From contig NZ_FCNY02000002.1 in NCBI RefSeq assembly GCF_001544575.2, positions 519,658-583,657 of the forward strand: a stretch of DNA of 64,000 nucleotides. The letters are read 5' to 3'. Shown in pieces: positions 48,046 through 58,666 of this stretch. The notes beneath the pieces are model-generated. The model had not been told where the DNA came from and searched no databases. It saw only the letters and a program-made list of their open reading frames with translations. How positions within the stretch are numbered: the stretch's first letter is position 1; the number at the start of each line of letters is the position of its first letter. The translations under genes and the position numbers were made by a program. The DNA is from Caballeronia cordobensis (lineage in GTDB: Bacteria > Pseudomonadota > Gammaproteobacteria > Burkholderiales > Burkholderiaceae).

Positions 48046-49284
48046 GTGAAACCGATTCTCAAATCCAACAAGCTGCAAAACGTCTGCTACGACATTCGCG
48101 GACCTGTGCTCGAACATGCGAAGCGCCTCGAGGAAGAAGGCCATCGCATCATCAAGCTCAATATCGGCAATCTGGCGCCGTTCGGCTTCGAAGCGCCGGA
48201 CGAGATCATCCAGGACATGATCCGCAATCTGCCGGGCAGTTCGGGCTATTCGGATTCGAAGGGCGTGTTCGCCGCGCGCAAGGCGATCATGCATTACACG
48301 CAGCAAAAGGGCGTGGCGGGCGTGGAACTGGACGATATCTACATCGGCAACGGCGCGTCCGAACTCATCGTCATGGCGATGCAGGCGCTGCTCAACGACG
48401 GCGACGAAGTGCTGCTGCCCGCGCCCGACTACCCGCTCTGGACGGCGGCCGTGAGCCTCTCGGCGGGCACGCCGCGCCACTATATGTGCGACGAGAGCAA
48501 CGGCTGGATGCCGGACCTGGACGACATCCGCGCGAAGATCACGCCGAACACGAAGGCGCTCGTCGTGATCAATCCGAACAACCCCACGGGCGCGCTGTAT
48601 TCGGACGAACTGCTGCTCGACCTGATCGCGCTTGCCCGCGAGCACGGCCTCATCATTTTCGCGGACGAGGTCTACGACAAGATCATCTACGACGGCAAGA
48701 CGCATACGTCGATGGCCGCGCTCTCGGAGGACGTGATCACGGTCACGTTCAACAGCCTGTCGAAGAGCTACCGTTCGTGCGGTTATCGCGCGGGCTGGAT
48801 GGCGATTTCCGGGCTGATCGAAGAAAACCGCCGCCGCGCGAAGGATTATCTCGAAGGCCTCGGCATTCTCGCGTCGATGCGCCTCTGCCCGAACGTGCCC
48901 GGCCAGTATGCGATCCAGACGGCCTTGGGCGGCTATCAGAGCATCAACGATCTGATCCTGCCGGGCGGGCGTCTCTACAAACAACGCGAGCTCGCGTACG
49001 AGATGCTCACGGCCATTCCGGGCGTGACCTGCGTGAAGCCGCAGGCCGCGCTCTACATGTTCCCGAAGCTCGATCCGAAGATGTACCCGATCCAGGACGA
49101 TCAGCAGTTCATCACCGACCTCCTGCTCGAAGAGCGTGTGCTGCTGGTGCAGGGCACGGGCTTCAACTGGCCGACGCCGGATCATTTCCGCGTGGTCTTC
49201 CTGCCGAACGTCGACGATCTCGCGGATTCGGTGAACCGCATCGCGCGCTTCCTCGACGGCTATCGCAAACGGCATTCCGCTTAA
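48046..49284 (+). CDS. alaA: Alanine-forming aminotransferase AlaA-like
   Basis: The protein has 412 residues, a fold-type I PLP aminotransferase. PLP Lys240 is in SLSKSYRSCGYRAGW; NPNNPTGALY and ADEVYDKIIYDG carry other cofactor contacts. It closely follows E. coli AlaA (405 residues), which makes alanine from pyruvate and glutamate. The start GTG at 48046 gives KPILKSNKLQNVCYDIRGP as in homologues; the upstream open frame is not conserved. Followed 24 bases later by hom, probably one operon. Confidence 0.92.
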   Translation: MKPILKSNKLQNVCYDIRGPVLEHAKRLEEEGHRIIKLNIGNLAPFGFEAPDEIIQDMIRNLPGSSGYSDSKGVFAARKAIMHYTQQKGVAGVELDDIYIGNGASELIVMAMQALLNDGDEVLLPAPDYPLWTAAVSLSAGTPRHYMCDESNGWMPDLDDIRAKITPNTKALVVINPNNPTGALYSDELLLDLIALAREHGLIIFADEVYDKIIYDGKTHTSMAALSEDVITVTFNSLSKSYRSCGYRAGWMAISGLIEENRRRAKDYLEGLGILASMRLCPNVPGQYAIQTALGGYQSINDLILPGGRLYKQRELAYEMLTAIPGVTCVKPQAALYMFPKLDPKMYPIQDDQQFITDLLLEERVLLVQGTGFNWPTPDHFRVVFLPNVDDLADSVNRIARFLDGYRKRHSA

Positions 49285-49308
49285 TTTCTCTTTAAAGACT
49301 CGCGCTGC

Positions 49309-50631
49309 ATGGAACCGATCAAAGTAGGACTCTTGGGCTTCGGCACGGTCGGCAGCGGCACCTTCACGGTGCTGCGCCGTAACCAGGAAGAAATCAAACG
49401 ACGCGCGGGCCGCGGCATCGAAATCGCGCGCGTCGCGGTGCGCACGCCGGCGAAGGCCGAGGCCGCTGCCGCTCAGGGCATCGCGGTGACGGACGACTTC
49501 GGCGCGGTCGTCGACGATCCTTCCATCGATATCGTGTGCGAAATGATCGGCGGCACGGGCTTCGCGCGCGAACTGGTGCTGCGCGCGATCGCCAACGGCA
49601 AGCACGTCGTGACGGCCAACAAGGCGCTGCTCGCGGTGCACGGCACGGAGATTTTCGAAGCCGCGCGCGCGAAGGGCGTGATGGTCGCGTTCGAGGCGGC
49701 GGTGGCGGGCGGCATTCCGATCATCAAGGCGCTGCGCGAAGGCCTGACGGCGAACCAGATTCAATACATCGCGGGCATCATCAACGGCACGACGAACTAC
49801 ATTCTTTCGGAAATGCGCGACCGCGGGCTCGATTTCGCGACCGCGCTCAAAGCCGCGCAGGAACTCGGTTACGCCGAAGCCGATCCGACCTTCGACATCG
49901 AAGGCGTCGATGCCGCGCACAAGGTCACGATCATGAGCGCGATCGCGTTCGGCGTGCCGGTGCAGTTCGATCGCGCGTATGTGGAAGGCATCAGCAAGCT
50001 CGCGGCCATCGACATTCGTTACGCCGAGGACCTCGGCTACCGTATCAAGCTGCTGGGCATCGCGCGGCGCACGGAAAAGGGCATCGAACTGCGCACGCAT
50101 CCGACGCTCATTCCCGCCAAGCGCCTGCTCGCGAACGTGGAAGGCGCGATGAACGCGGTCGTCGTGCACGGCGATGCGGTCGGCACTACGCTGTACTACG
50201 GCAAGGGCGCGGGCGCGGAGCCGACGGCATCCGCCGTGGTCGCCGATCTCGTCGACGTGACGCGCCTGCATACGGCCGACCCGGAGCATCGCGTGCCGCA
50301 TCTGGCGTTCCAGCCGGACAGCCTGTCGAACACGCCGATCCTGCCGATCGACGAAGTGACGAGCGGCTACTACCTGCGCCTGCGCGTCGCCGACGTGACC
50401 GGCGTGCTCGCGAACATCACGCGCATTCTCGCCGACAAGGCCATTTCCATCGACGCGTTGCTGCAAAAGGAATCGGAAGAAGTCGACGGCGCGAACAAGG
50501 GCGAAACGGACATCATCCTCATCACGCACGAGACGCTGGAAAAGAACGTGAACGCGGCGATCGGCGAGATCGAAGCGCTCTCCACGGTCGTCTCGAAGGT
50601 GACGAAGCTGCGCATGGAAGCGCTCAACTAA
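49309..50631 (+). CDS. hom: Homoserine dehydrogenase
   Basis: The protein has 440 residues. The Rossmann motif is GLLGFGTVGSG (8-18), then NKALLA, and the catalytic region GIINGTTNYILSEM and EADPTFDIEGVDAAHKVTI. The C-terminal ACT domain (about 355-435, YYLRLRVADVTGVLANITRIL) should bind threonine for feedback inhibition. It reduces aspartate semialdehyde to homoserine, the branch point to threonine and methionine. thrC follows after 15 bases. This is the stand-alone form, without a fused aspartokinase. Confidence 0.97.
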   Translation: MEPIKVGLLGFGTVGSGTFTVLRRNQEEIKRRAGRGIEIARVAVRTPAKAEAAAAQGIAVTDDFGAVVDDPSIDIVCEMIGGTGFARELVLRAIANGKHVVTANKALLAVHGTEIFEAARAKGVMVAFEAAVAGGIPIIKALREGLTANQIQYIAGIINGTTNYILSEMRDRGLDFATALKAAQELGYAEADPTFDIEGVDAAHKVTIMSAIAFGVPVQFDRAYVEGISKLAAIDIRYAEDLGYRIKLLGIARRTEKGIELRTHPTLIPAKRLLANVEGAMNAVVVHGDAVGTTLYYGKGAGAEPTASAVVADLVDVTRLHTADPEHRVPHLAFQPDSLSNTPILPIDEVTSGYYLRLRVADVTGVLANITRILADKAISIDALLQKESEEVDGANKGETDIILITHETLEKNVNAAIGEIEALSTVVSKVTKLRMEALN

Positions 50632-50646
50632 GCACGGGTTAGCACG

Positions 50647-52092
50647 ATGAACTACATCTCGACGCGCGGCGCCGGCCAGAACGAGCGCCACACGTTCTCG
50701 GACATTCTGCTGGGCGGCCTCGCGAAAGACGGCGGTCTGTATCTGCCGAACGACTATCCGAAGGTCAGCGCCGCCGAACTCGCGATATGGCGCACGCTGT
50801 CGTACGCGGATCTCGCGTTCGAAGTGCTGTCCAAGTTCAGCGACGACATTCCCGCCGACGACCTGCGCTCGCTCACGCGCAAGACCTACACGGCGCAGGT
50901 GTACAGCAATGTGCGCCATGAAGAAAGCGCGGTGCAGATCACGCCGTTGAAGACGCTCGGCGAGGAAAACGGCACGACGCTGTCGCTGCTGGAATTGTCG
51001 AACGGCCCGACGCTCGCCTTCAAGGACATGGCGATGCAGCTGCTCGGCAATCTGTTCGAGTACGCATTGGCCAGACACGGCGAAGAGCTGAACATTCTCG
51101 GCGCGACCTCGGGCGATACCGGCAGCGCGGCCGAATACGCGATGCGCGGCAAGACCGGCGTGCGCGTGTTCATGCTGTCGCCGCACGGGAAGATGAGCGC
51201 GTTCCAGACCGCGCAGATGTTCTCGCTGCAAGACCCGAACATCTTCAATCTGGCCGTCGAGGGCAATTTCGACAACTGCCAGGACATCGTCAAGGCCGTG
51301 TCGAACGATCATGCCTACAAGGCGAAGCACAAGATCGGCACCGTCAATTCGATCAACTGGGCGCGCGTCGTCGCGCAGGTCGTGTACTACTTCAAGGGCT
51401 ACTTCGCGGCGACGGCGAGCAACGAGGAGCGCGTGTCGTTCACGGTGCCCTCGGGCAACTTCGGCAATGTGTGCGCCGGGCATATCGCGCGCATGATGGG
51501 CCTGCCGATCGATCAGCTCGTCGTCGCGACCAACGAAAACGACGTGCTCGACGAGTTCTTCAAGACGGGCGTGTACCGCGTGCGCGGCGCGGCCGAGACG
51601 TATCACACGACCAGCCCGAGCATGGACATCTCGAAGGCGTCGAACTTCGAGCGCTTCGTGTACGACTTGCTGGGCCGCGACCCGGCGCGCGTGCTGCAGC
51701 TTTTCCGCGACGTGGAAGAGCAGGGCGGCTTCGATCTCGCGGCGAGCGGCGACTTCGCGCGTGTGAAGGAATTCGGCTTCGTGTCCGGCAAGAGCGGACA
51801 CGACGATCGCGTGAAGACGATTCGCGACGTGTTCGACCGGTATCAGACGATGATCGACACCCATACCGCCGACGGCGTGAAGGTCGCGCGCGAGAACCTG
51901 AAGCCCGGCGTGCCGATGATCGTCCTGGAAACCGCGCAGCCGATCAAGTTCGGCGAGACGATCCGCGAGGCGCTCGATTGCGAGCCGGAGCGGCCGTCGG
52001 CGTTCGTGGGACTTGAAAAATTGCCACAAAGGTTCGATATCGTTCCCGCGGATGCGGGCGTGGTGAAGGCGTTCATCGCCGAACGAACGTAG
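50647..52092 (+). CDS. thrC: Threonine synthase
   Basis: The protein has 481 residues, fold-type II PLP. The start NYISTRGAGQNERHTFSDILLGGLAKDGGLYLP is typical of the long bacterial form. PLP Lys126 is in PTLAFKDMAMQ. The phosphate loop is GATSGDTGSAAEYA and SGNFGNVCAGH. It converts phosphohomoserine to threonine. It is 15 bases after hom; the homoserine kinase needed between the two steps is not in this window. Confidence 0.97.
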   Translation: MNYISTRGAGQNERHTFSDILLGGLAKDGGLYLPNDYPKVSAAELAIWRTLSYADLAFEVLSKFSDDIPADDLRSLTRKTYTAQVYSNVRHEESAVQITPLKTLGEENGTTLSLLELSNGPTLAFKDMAMQLLGNLFEYALARHGEELNILGATSGDTGSAAEYAMRGKTGVRVFMLSPHGKMSAFQTAQMFSLQDPNIFNLAVEGNFDNCQDIVKAVSNDHAYKAKHKIGTVNSINWARVVAQVVYYFKGYFAATASNEERVSFTVPSGNFGNVCAGHIARMMGLPIDQLVVATNENDVLDEFFKTGVYRVRGAAETYHTTSPSMDISKASNFERFVYDLLGRDPARVLQLFRDVEEQGGFDLAASGDFARVKEFGFVSGKSGHDDRVKTIRDVFDRYQTMIDTHTADGVKVARENLKPGVPMIVLETAQPIKFGETIREALDCEPERPSAFVGLEKLPQRFDIVPADAGVVKAFIAERT

Positions 52093-52136
52093 GGCCAGGG
52101 CGCATCCGCCTCGTGCGGAGCGTCGTCGGAAAGCAC

Positions 52137-52166
52137 GGGCGCGGCCGCACTGGCCGCGCCCTTTTT
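52137..52166 (+). terminator. Rho-independent terminator after thrC
   Basis: The stem GGGCGCGGCC (52137-52146) pairs with 52152-52161 across GCACT, followed by five T's. Confidence 0.9.
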
Positions 52167-52279
52167 CCTGGCGGCGCGACTTCGCGCTGAGCGCCCGCAT
52201 CGGTGAAACGCGGGAAAACCCCGCCAAAAGCTGCTAAAATCTTAGGTTTTTCGTCGTACCCCATTCAAAAGGACGCGCC

Positions 52280-53872
<1,593 letters not shown>

Positions 53873-53900
53873 GCGCCGGCCTGGCGACAGCGCTACGAAG

Positions 53901-53930
53901 CGGCCCGTCTCGAAAGAGCGGGCCGTTTTT
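53901..53930 (+). terminator. Rho-independent terminator after ybiT
   Basis: The stem CGGCCCG (53901-53907) pairs with 53919-53925, followed by five T's. Confidence 0.88.
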
Positions 53931-53939
53931 CTATCGGCG

Positions 53940-54143
53940 TCAGAGTCTGTCGTTCCGAAACCGCATCGCCGTGCCTTCGCGCGTGATGCGTTCCCAGATC
54001 GCGCGTTTTTCGTCGTCGGTCAGAAAGACCCAGTTGGAGACCTCGCCGGCCGTGCGGCCGCAGCCCTTGCAAATATCGTCGAAAAGCGTGGAGCACACGC
54101 CGATACAGGGGCTGTCGGGAAGGTCGTGAAGATTGGAAGCCAT
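53940..54143 (-). CDS. DUF1289 protein with four cysteines
   Basis: The protein has 67 residues. Cys13, Cys17, Cys25 and Cys28 (SPCIGVCST, ICKGCGR) form a C-x3-C-x7-C-x2-C pattern that likely binds metal, as in DUF1289. The rest includes RTAGEVSNWVFLTDDEKRAIWER, typical of the family. Function unknown. ATG 54143 gives the family length; two upstream ATGs at 54164 and 54167 would add eight residues. No clear binding site for either. Confidence 0.85.
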   Translation of the reverse strand: MASNLHDLPDSPCIGVCSTLFDDICKGCGRTAGEVSNWVFLTDDEKRAIWERITREGTAMRFRNDRL

Positions 54144-54194
54144 GGGGTTCACTTGTGACCGCATCATCAGAGCGGTCCAAATCTCAAAAAAAGT

Positions 54195-55460
54195 TCAGCG
54201 CGCGATACTGTAGCCTATTCGCGCGATCCAGTGATGCCGCTGGTTGTAGTCGAGGATATCCTCGCCATAGCCGTTGAAGTAGCTCACGAACAGATAGCCG
54301 CCCCACGCGCTGCCGATCAGCTTGGCGAGCGGATACGTGAACTGCGAATCGATGCTGCCGTACCAGTGCTTCGTGCCCTTGCGCAGCGTAGTCGCGAGCT
54401 GCCAGCCGTCCGGGCTGCCGTACTTCACGAGAAAGTCCACGTAGCCGCGGTAATCCGCGATGTCCTGATTGCCCGATTTCGACAGGTAGTAGTAGAACTT
54501 CGGCGAGAGCGTCAGGTGATGGGCGTTCAGATCGCCGAAATCCCACGTCGGGCGCACGAACGCGATATTGATCGCGCGCGATTCGTCGCCGCTCTTGCCG
54601 TTCGACTCATGCCCGAAGCCCGCGGAAACGCCCATGCGCGTGAAAAGCGGACTCTTCCAGCCGGTGTCTTCCACGTAGTAGAACAGTTGCGGCTGGAAGC
54701 TGATGTCGCGAAACGGCGAGGACTCCGCGGACAGATTCCAGATCGCCGTCTGCGTATAGCCGAAGTAAAGATTGTCGAGCAGGCCGCGCGAGCGTGGATC
54801 GTCCGGGAGATGCAGACGGTACTTGAAGCTGAACTGGAATTTGGCGAGATTATCGCCGTTCTTGCCGTCGGCGAAATAGATCGGATCGAACGTCGAGAAG
54901 CGGCCGGAAAGCATCGTATCGCTGGTGGACGCCGGCAAGGCGACCGCATTCGCGGCGGCGCTCGCGCTCGCGACCTGCGCGGGGGTCGTCGCCTGCGCCT
55001 CACGCTGCTCGGCCGCCACGACCTGCGTCTGCGTTTCGCTGCGATTGAGCGTGACGAGCATCGGCGACGCATCGAAGCCGACCGGATCGATCTTCACCGT
55101 GCCGCGCGCCGACTCGGGCCACGGCGCGGAAAAGCGCACGCGGCGGTATTGGCCCGGCGCGAGGCGCAGATGGTCGGGCACGTCCGGATCGCGCGCAAGC
55201 GTGAGCGGCACGGGCGGCAGATCGCCGTTGGTCAGACTGACGGTGAGTTGCTTCGGTACTTCGACGCTCAAGGGTGTGCGGTCGTCGTCGGTATAGAGCA
55301 GGGTCAGTTCCAGCGGCTGCGAAGCGGCGGCTTCGCGCGCGGGCTGCAACACGGCGACGGTGGCATGCGCCGCGCCGCTCGCGCAGAAAAGGGCGACGAG
55401 CAGCGTGAGCGGGCGTGAAGCGGCAACTTTCGGCAAACGGGGGCATGGGCCTAAAGCCAT
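54195..55460 (-). CDS. pldA: Outer-membrane phospholipase A with N-terminal extension
   Basis: The protein has 421 residues. The signal peptide ends AHA-TV (cleavage near 33). A non-barrel domain of about 145 residues (to ~180) precedes the OMPLA barrel. The catalytic set is preserved: His284 and Ser286 (FGHESNG) and Asn298 (SRAINI), at exactly the E. coli spacing. It hydrolyses phospholipids that reach the outer leaflet. E. coli OMPLA has 289 residues and no such extension. ATG 55460 is chosen for its signal peptide. Confidence 0.92.
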   Translation of the reverse strand: MALGPCPRLPKVAASRPLTLLVALFCASGAAHATVAVLQPAREAAASQPLELTLLYTDDDRTPLSVEVPKQLTVSLTNGDLPPVPLTLARDPDVPDHLRLAPGQYRRVRFSAPWPESARGTVKIDPVGFDASPMLVTLNRSETQTQVVAAEQREAQATTPAQVASASAAANAVALPASTSDTMLSGRFSTFDPIYFADGKNGDNLAKFQFSFKYRLHLPDDPRSRGLLDNLYFGYTQTAIWNLSAESSPFRDISFQPQLFYYVEDTGWKSPLFTRMGVSAGFGHESNGKSGDESRAINIAFVRPTWDFGDLNAHHLTLSPKFYYYLSKSGNQDIADYRGYVDFLVKYGSPDGWQLATTLRKGTKHWYGSIDSQFTYPLAKLIGSAWGGYLFVSYFNGYGEDILDYNQRHHWIARIGYSIAR

Positions 55461-55561
55461 GGAGTGCGGGTCCTGTTTCGGGGCGCAAAAAGGGGGTGAC
55501 AGCAGGGTGTGACAGCACAAATCGCACCGCGATCCCGAAAATCGGCGCCCGATCGACGGCT

Positions 55562-56896
55562 TCAGCCTGGCAGCACCGCCTGCCACAGCATCGCGCCGTT
55601 CAGGGCGACGATCACGCCCGCGCACGCCCACGCCAGCGCGAGCGGCACGCGCGCGACGCGCCAGCGGCCCATCAGCCCGAAATCGGAGGCGAAGCGCACG
55701 AGCGGAATCACGGCGAGAGGCAGTTGCAGGCTCAGCACGACCTGCGTCGCGACCAGCAGCGCGTTCGAGCCGTGCTGGCCAAAGCTGCCGACCGCGACGA
55801 GCGCTGGCCCGATCGCGAGGCCGCGCGTGAGCATCGCACGGGCCCAGCGGGCCATTTTCAGGTGCAGGAAGCCTTCCATCACCGCCTGCCCCGCGAGCGT
55901 GCCCGTGACCGTCGCATTCAGGCCGCAAGCGAGCAGGGCGGCGGCAAACACCACGCCCGCCCAGTGACTGCCGACGAGCGGCGCGATCAGCCGGTGCGCA
56001 TCGGCGAGATCGTCGATGTCGACGTGTCCGCTCGCATGGAACACCGCCGCCGCGACCACCAGCAGCGAGGCGTTGACGATGAACGCAAGCCCGAGCGACG
56101 CGAACGTGTCGATATTCACGCCACGCAGCGCGCGCCCGATGGACACGTCGTCGCGGGTGTTCGCGTGCTCTTTCACGAGCGCCGAGTGCAGATAGAGGTT
56201 GTGCGGCATCACGGTGGCGCCGAGAACGCCCGCCGCGAGCCAGAGCATGCCGGCGTCGCGCAGCAGTTCGCGCGATGGCGCGAGCCCGCGCATCGCCTCG
56301 CCCCAGACCGGATGCGCGAGCGCCAGTTCGATCACGAAGCAGAGGCTCACGAAGAAGATGAGCGTCGTCACGGCCCGCTGCAGCGGCCGGCGGCCGCGGC
56401 TTTGCAGAGCGAGCATCGCGAACGTTCCGACCGCCGAGATCAGCACGCCCGCGGTCAGCGAGAGGCCGAAGAGCATCTGGAGCGCGACCGCGCTGCCGAC
56501 GACCTCCGCGACGTCGCACGCGATGATCGCGATTTCGCATGCGATCCACAGCACGATCGTCGTGCGGCGGCTGTAGCGCTCGCGGCACAACTGCGCGAGA
56601 TCCCGCCCGGTCACGACGCCCACGCGCGAGGCGACCCATTGCAGCAGCATGCCCATCAGGCTCGCGAGCAGGACGACGAAAAGCAGCGAATAACCGTAGC
56701 GCGCGCCGCCCGCGAGCGCCGTCGCCCAGTTGCCGGGGTCCATGTAGCCCACGGCGACGAGCGCACCCGCGCCCGCGAACGAATACCAGCGTCCGCGCGG
56801 ACGCGGCGACCGTGGCCGTTCCTCGCGGCTGGCGGGCGACTGCGCGCCGGTTTTCGCGGCGGAAAGCTGAGCGAGCGCGGACGGATGGGTATTCAT
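55562..56896 (-). CDS. mntH: Nramp-family divalent metal (Mn) transporter MntH
   Basis: The protein has 444 residues with about 11 membrane helices. The metal-binding motifs are DPGN (53-56) and MPHNLYLHS (230-238), the Nramp hallmarks, and both are intact. It imports Mn(II), and perhaps Fe(II), with protons. The first 40 residues are a basic, Pro/Ser-rich cytoplasmic tail. ATG 56896 gives MNTHPSALAQ. It diverges from potF. I see no recognisable Mn riboswitch or MntR box upstream. Confidence 0.95.
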   Translation of the reverse strand: MNTHPSALAQLSAAKTGAQSPASREERPRSPRPRGRWYSFAGAGALVAVGYMDPGNWATALAGGARYGYSLLFVVLLASLMGMLLQWVASRVGVVTGRDLAQLCRERYSRRTTIVLWIACEIAIIACDVAEVVGSAVALQMLFGLSLTAGVLISAVGTFAMLALQSRGRRPLQRAVTTLIFFVSLCFVIELALAHPVWGEAMRGLAPSRELLRDAGMLWLAAGVLGATVMPHNLYLHSALVKEHANTRDDVSIGRALRGVNIDTFASLGLAFIVNASLLVVAAAVFHASGHVDIDDLADAHRLIAPLVGSHWAGVVFAAALLACGLNATVTGTLAGQAVMEGFLHLKMARWARAMLTRGLAIGPALVAVGSFGQHGSNALLVATQVVLSLQLPLAVIPLVRFASDFGLMGRWRVARVPLALAWACAGVIVALNGAMLWQAVLPG

Positions 56897-57421
56897 GCGG
56901 GAAACGGCCTCGAATAGCGATGCAACGGCGGCGTCGGTCAAGTGCGTGCGTTGCCGGTTCAGAAAACGCCGCATCTCGCGGCGCACGTCGAATTGGCTCG
57001 CAACAACCGTTCCGCTGGCTATTCGTCAGGCTCGCGCGCCCGTGATTCGGGGCGGCGGGAGGCCGATCACGAATAATGACATTGCAACGGGCTTACGCGA
57101 GCGCGCGCCACGATGCGAGTGTGGTTTTATCAGGTGCCGTGTGGGCCCATTAGGGGATAAAATGCGCGCTCTTTCCGGCGGCCCGCCATCGCGGTGCGGG
57201 CCGCCGGAGAACGCCCGCCGCGCGCAAGGCAAGGCTCGCCGGCCGTGGGCGCCACGGCGTGTACATTTTGCGCGACAGGCGGCGCATTATTTTTTGTCGC
57301 GCTTGTGTTTAATGGTAGTTTCCGGGTTTCAAAGGGAGTCGCGGGCGCGATGCGGCGTGAAACGACGCGCGGGCACCGCTCGGCACGATGCCGTGACAAG
57401 TCGGAACAAGGGAGAATCGAA
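56897..57421. other. Divergent intergenic region mntH-potF with a 13-bp GC hairpin
   Basis: No supported gene in 525 bases. A perfect 13-bp stem (57174-57186 with 57196-57208, 9-base loop) has no T-run on either side, so it is not a usual terminator. Upstream of it is a -10-like TAAAAT (57158-57163), which would start a transcript running into the hairpin. A second AT-rich stretch at about 57284-57330 probably holds the potF promoter. Confidence 0.45.
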
Positions 57422-58537
57422 ATGAACGAGAAACTGGCGAGCCGCATGGCGAAGCTGGCGGGCGCCCTGACATGCGCCGCGATGTTGACTCCGCTCGCCG
57501 CGACGGCGAAGGACACGCAGTTGAACGTGTACAACTGGTCGGACTATATCGCCAAGGACACGATTCCCAACTTCACCAAGCAGACCGGCATCAAGGTGAA
57601 GTACGACAACTACGACAGCGACGACACCCTCCAGGCCAAGCTGCTCACCGGCCGCTCGGGCTACGACATCGTCGCGCCTACGAGCAATTACGCGGGCAAG
57701 CAGATCGCCGCGGGCATCTTCGCGCCGCTCGACAAGTCGAAGCTCCCGAACCTCAAGTATCTCGATCCCGACCTGATGAAGCTCGTCGAGGGCGCGGACC
57801 CCGGCAACAAGTACACGGTGCCCTGGGCGTACGGCACGACCGGTCTCGGCTATAACGTCGACAAGGCCAAACAGATTCTGGGCGCGAACGCCGAGCTCAA
57901 CAACTGGGACATCCTCTTCAAGCCCGAGAACATTTCGAAGCTGAAGGCGTGCGGCGTCTCGGTGCTCGACGCGCCGGACCAGATGTTCGCGGCCGCGCTG
58001 CATTACATCGGCAAGGATCCGATGAGCACGAATCCGGCCGACTATCGCGAAGCGCTCGCGATGATGAAGAAGATCCGCCCGTACATCACGCAGTTCAATT
58101 CGTCGGGCTACATCAACGATCTGGTCGGCGGCGACATCTGCTTTACCTACGGCTGGTCGGGCGACGTCGTGATCGCGAAGCATCGCGCGGTCGAAGCCAA
58201 GAAGCCGTTCAAGATCGAGTACTACATTCCGAAGGGCGGCGCGCCCGTGTGGTTCGACGTGATGGCGATCCCGAAGGACGCGAAGAACAAGGAAGCCGCG
58301 CACGAGTGGATCAACTACATCGAGACGCCGCAGGTTCACGCGGCCATCACGAACGCGGTGTTCTACCCGAGCGCCAACCTCGAAGCGCGCAAGTACGTGG
58401 ACAAGGATGTCGCGAACGATCCGGCCGTGTTCCCGCCGCAGGACGTCATCAAGACGCTGTTCCTGTTGAAGCCGCTGCCGCCGGAAATTCAGCGCCTGCA
58501 GACGCGGCTCTGGACCGAGTTCAAGTCCGGCCGATGA
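57422..58537 (+). CDS. potF: Putrescine-binding periplasmic protein PotF
   Basis: The protein has 371 residues. The signal peptide ends ATA-KD (cleavage near 29). The mature start DTQLNVYNWSDYIAKDTIPNFTKQTGIKV is the PotF/PotD signature. YNWSDYI contributes to the polyamine pocket, with an acidic residue set including VSVLDAPDQMFAAAL. It delivers putrescine or related polyamines to PotGHI. A hairpin between it and potG may lower downstream expression. Confidence 0.94.
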   Translation: MNEKLASRMAKLAGALTCAAMLTPLAATAKDTQLNVYNWSDYIAKDTIPNFTKQTGIKVKYDNYDSDDTLQAKLLTGRSGYDIVAPTSNYAGKQIAAGIFAPLDKSKLPNLKYLDPDLMKLVEGADPGNKYTVPWAYGTTGLGYNVDKAKQILGANAELNNWDILFKPENISKLKACGVSVLDAPDQMFAAALHYIGKDPMSTNPADYREALAMMKKIRPYITQFNSSGYINDLVGGDICFTYGWSGDVVIAKHRAVEAKKPFKIEYYIPKGGAPVWFDVMAIPKDAKNKEAAHEWINYIETPQVHAAITNAVFYPSANLEARKYVDKDVANDPAVFPPQDVIKTLFLLKPLPPEIQRLQTRLWTEFKSGR

Positions 58538-58538
58538 A

Positions 58539-58597
58539 ACCGGCAAGCCGGTCATTCTTTTGAATAGACGAAGCCCCTGGACCGCCGGGGGCTTTGT
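58539..58597 (+). terminator. Two stem-loops between potF and potG (attenuator candidate)
   Basis: The first is ACCGG-caag-CCGGT (58539-58552) followed by CATTCTTTT. The second pairs 58571-58577 with 58588-58594 and is followed by TGTT. Such a site between binding protein and transporter genes commonly lets more binding protein be made than transporter. Confidence 0.6.
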
Positions 58598-58666
58598 TCG
58601 TGGCCGCGGCGCATGCCGGCGCGAGCCACGCAAGACACATGGAAGCAGGGAGTCGAACAGGCAATC

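Noticed and set aside
47911..52227. A continuous minus-strand open frame of 1438 codons opposite alaA-hom-thrC
   Set aside because: It is antisense to three well-recognised genes, is rich in Arg, Ala, His and Asp, and contains no domain. It reflects the lack of stop codons in a G+C-rich antisense frame.
57187..57421. N-terminal extension of potF in its open frame
   Set aside because: It would place 76 residues before a normal signal peptide and pass through the intergenic hairpin arm; ATG 57422 fits the family.
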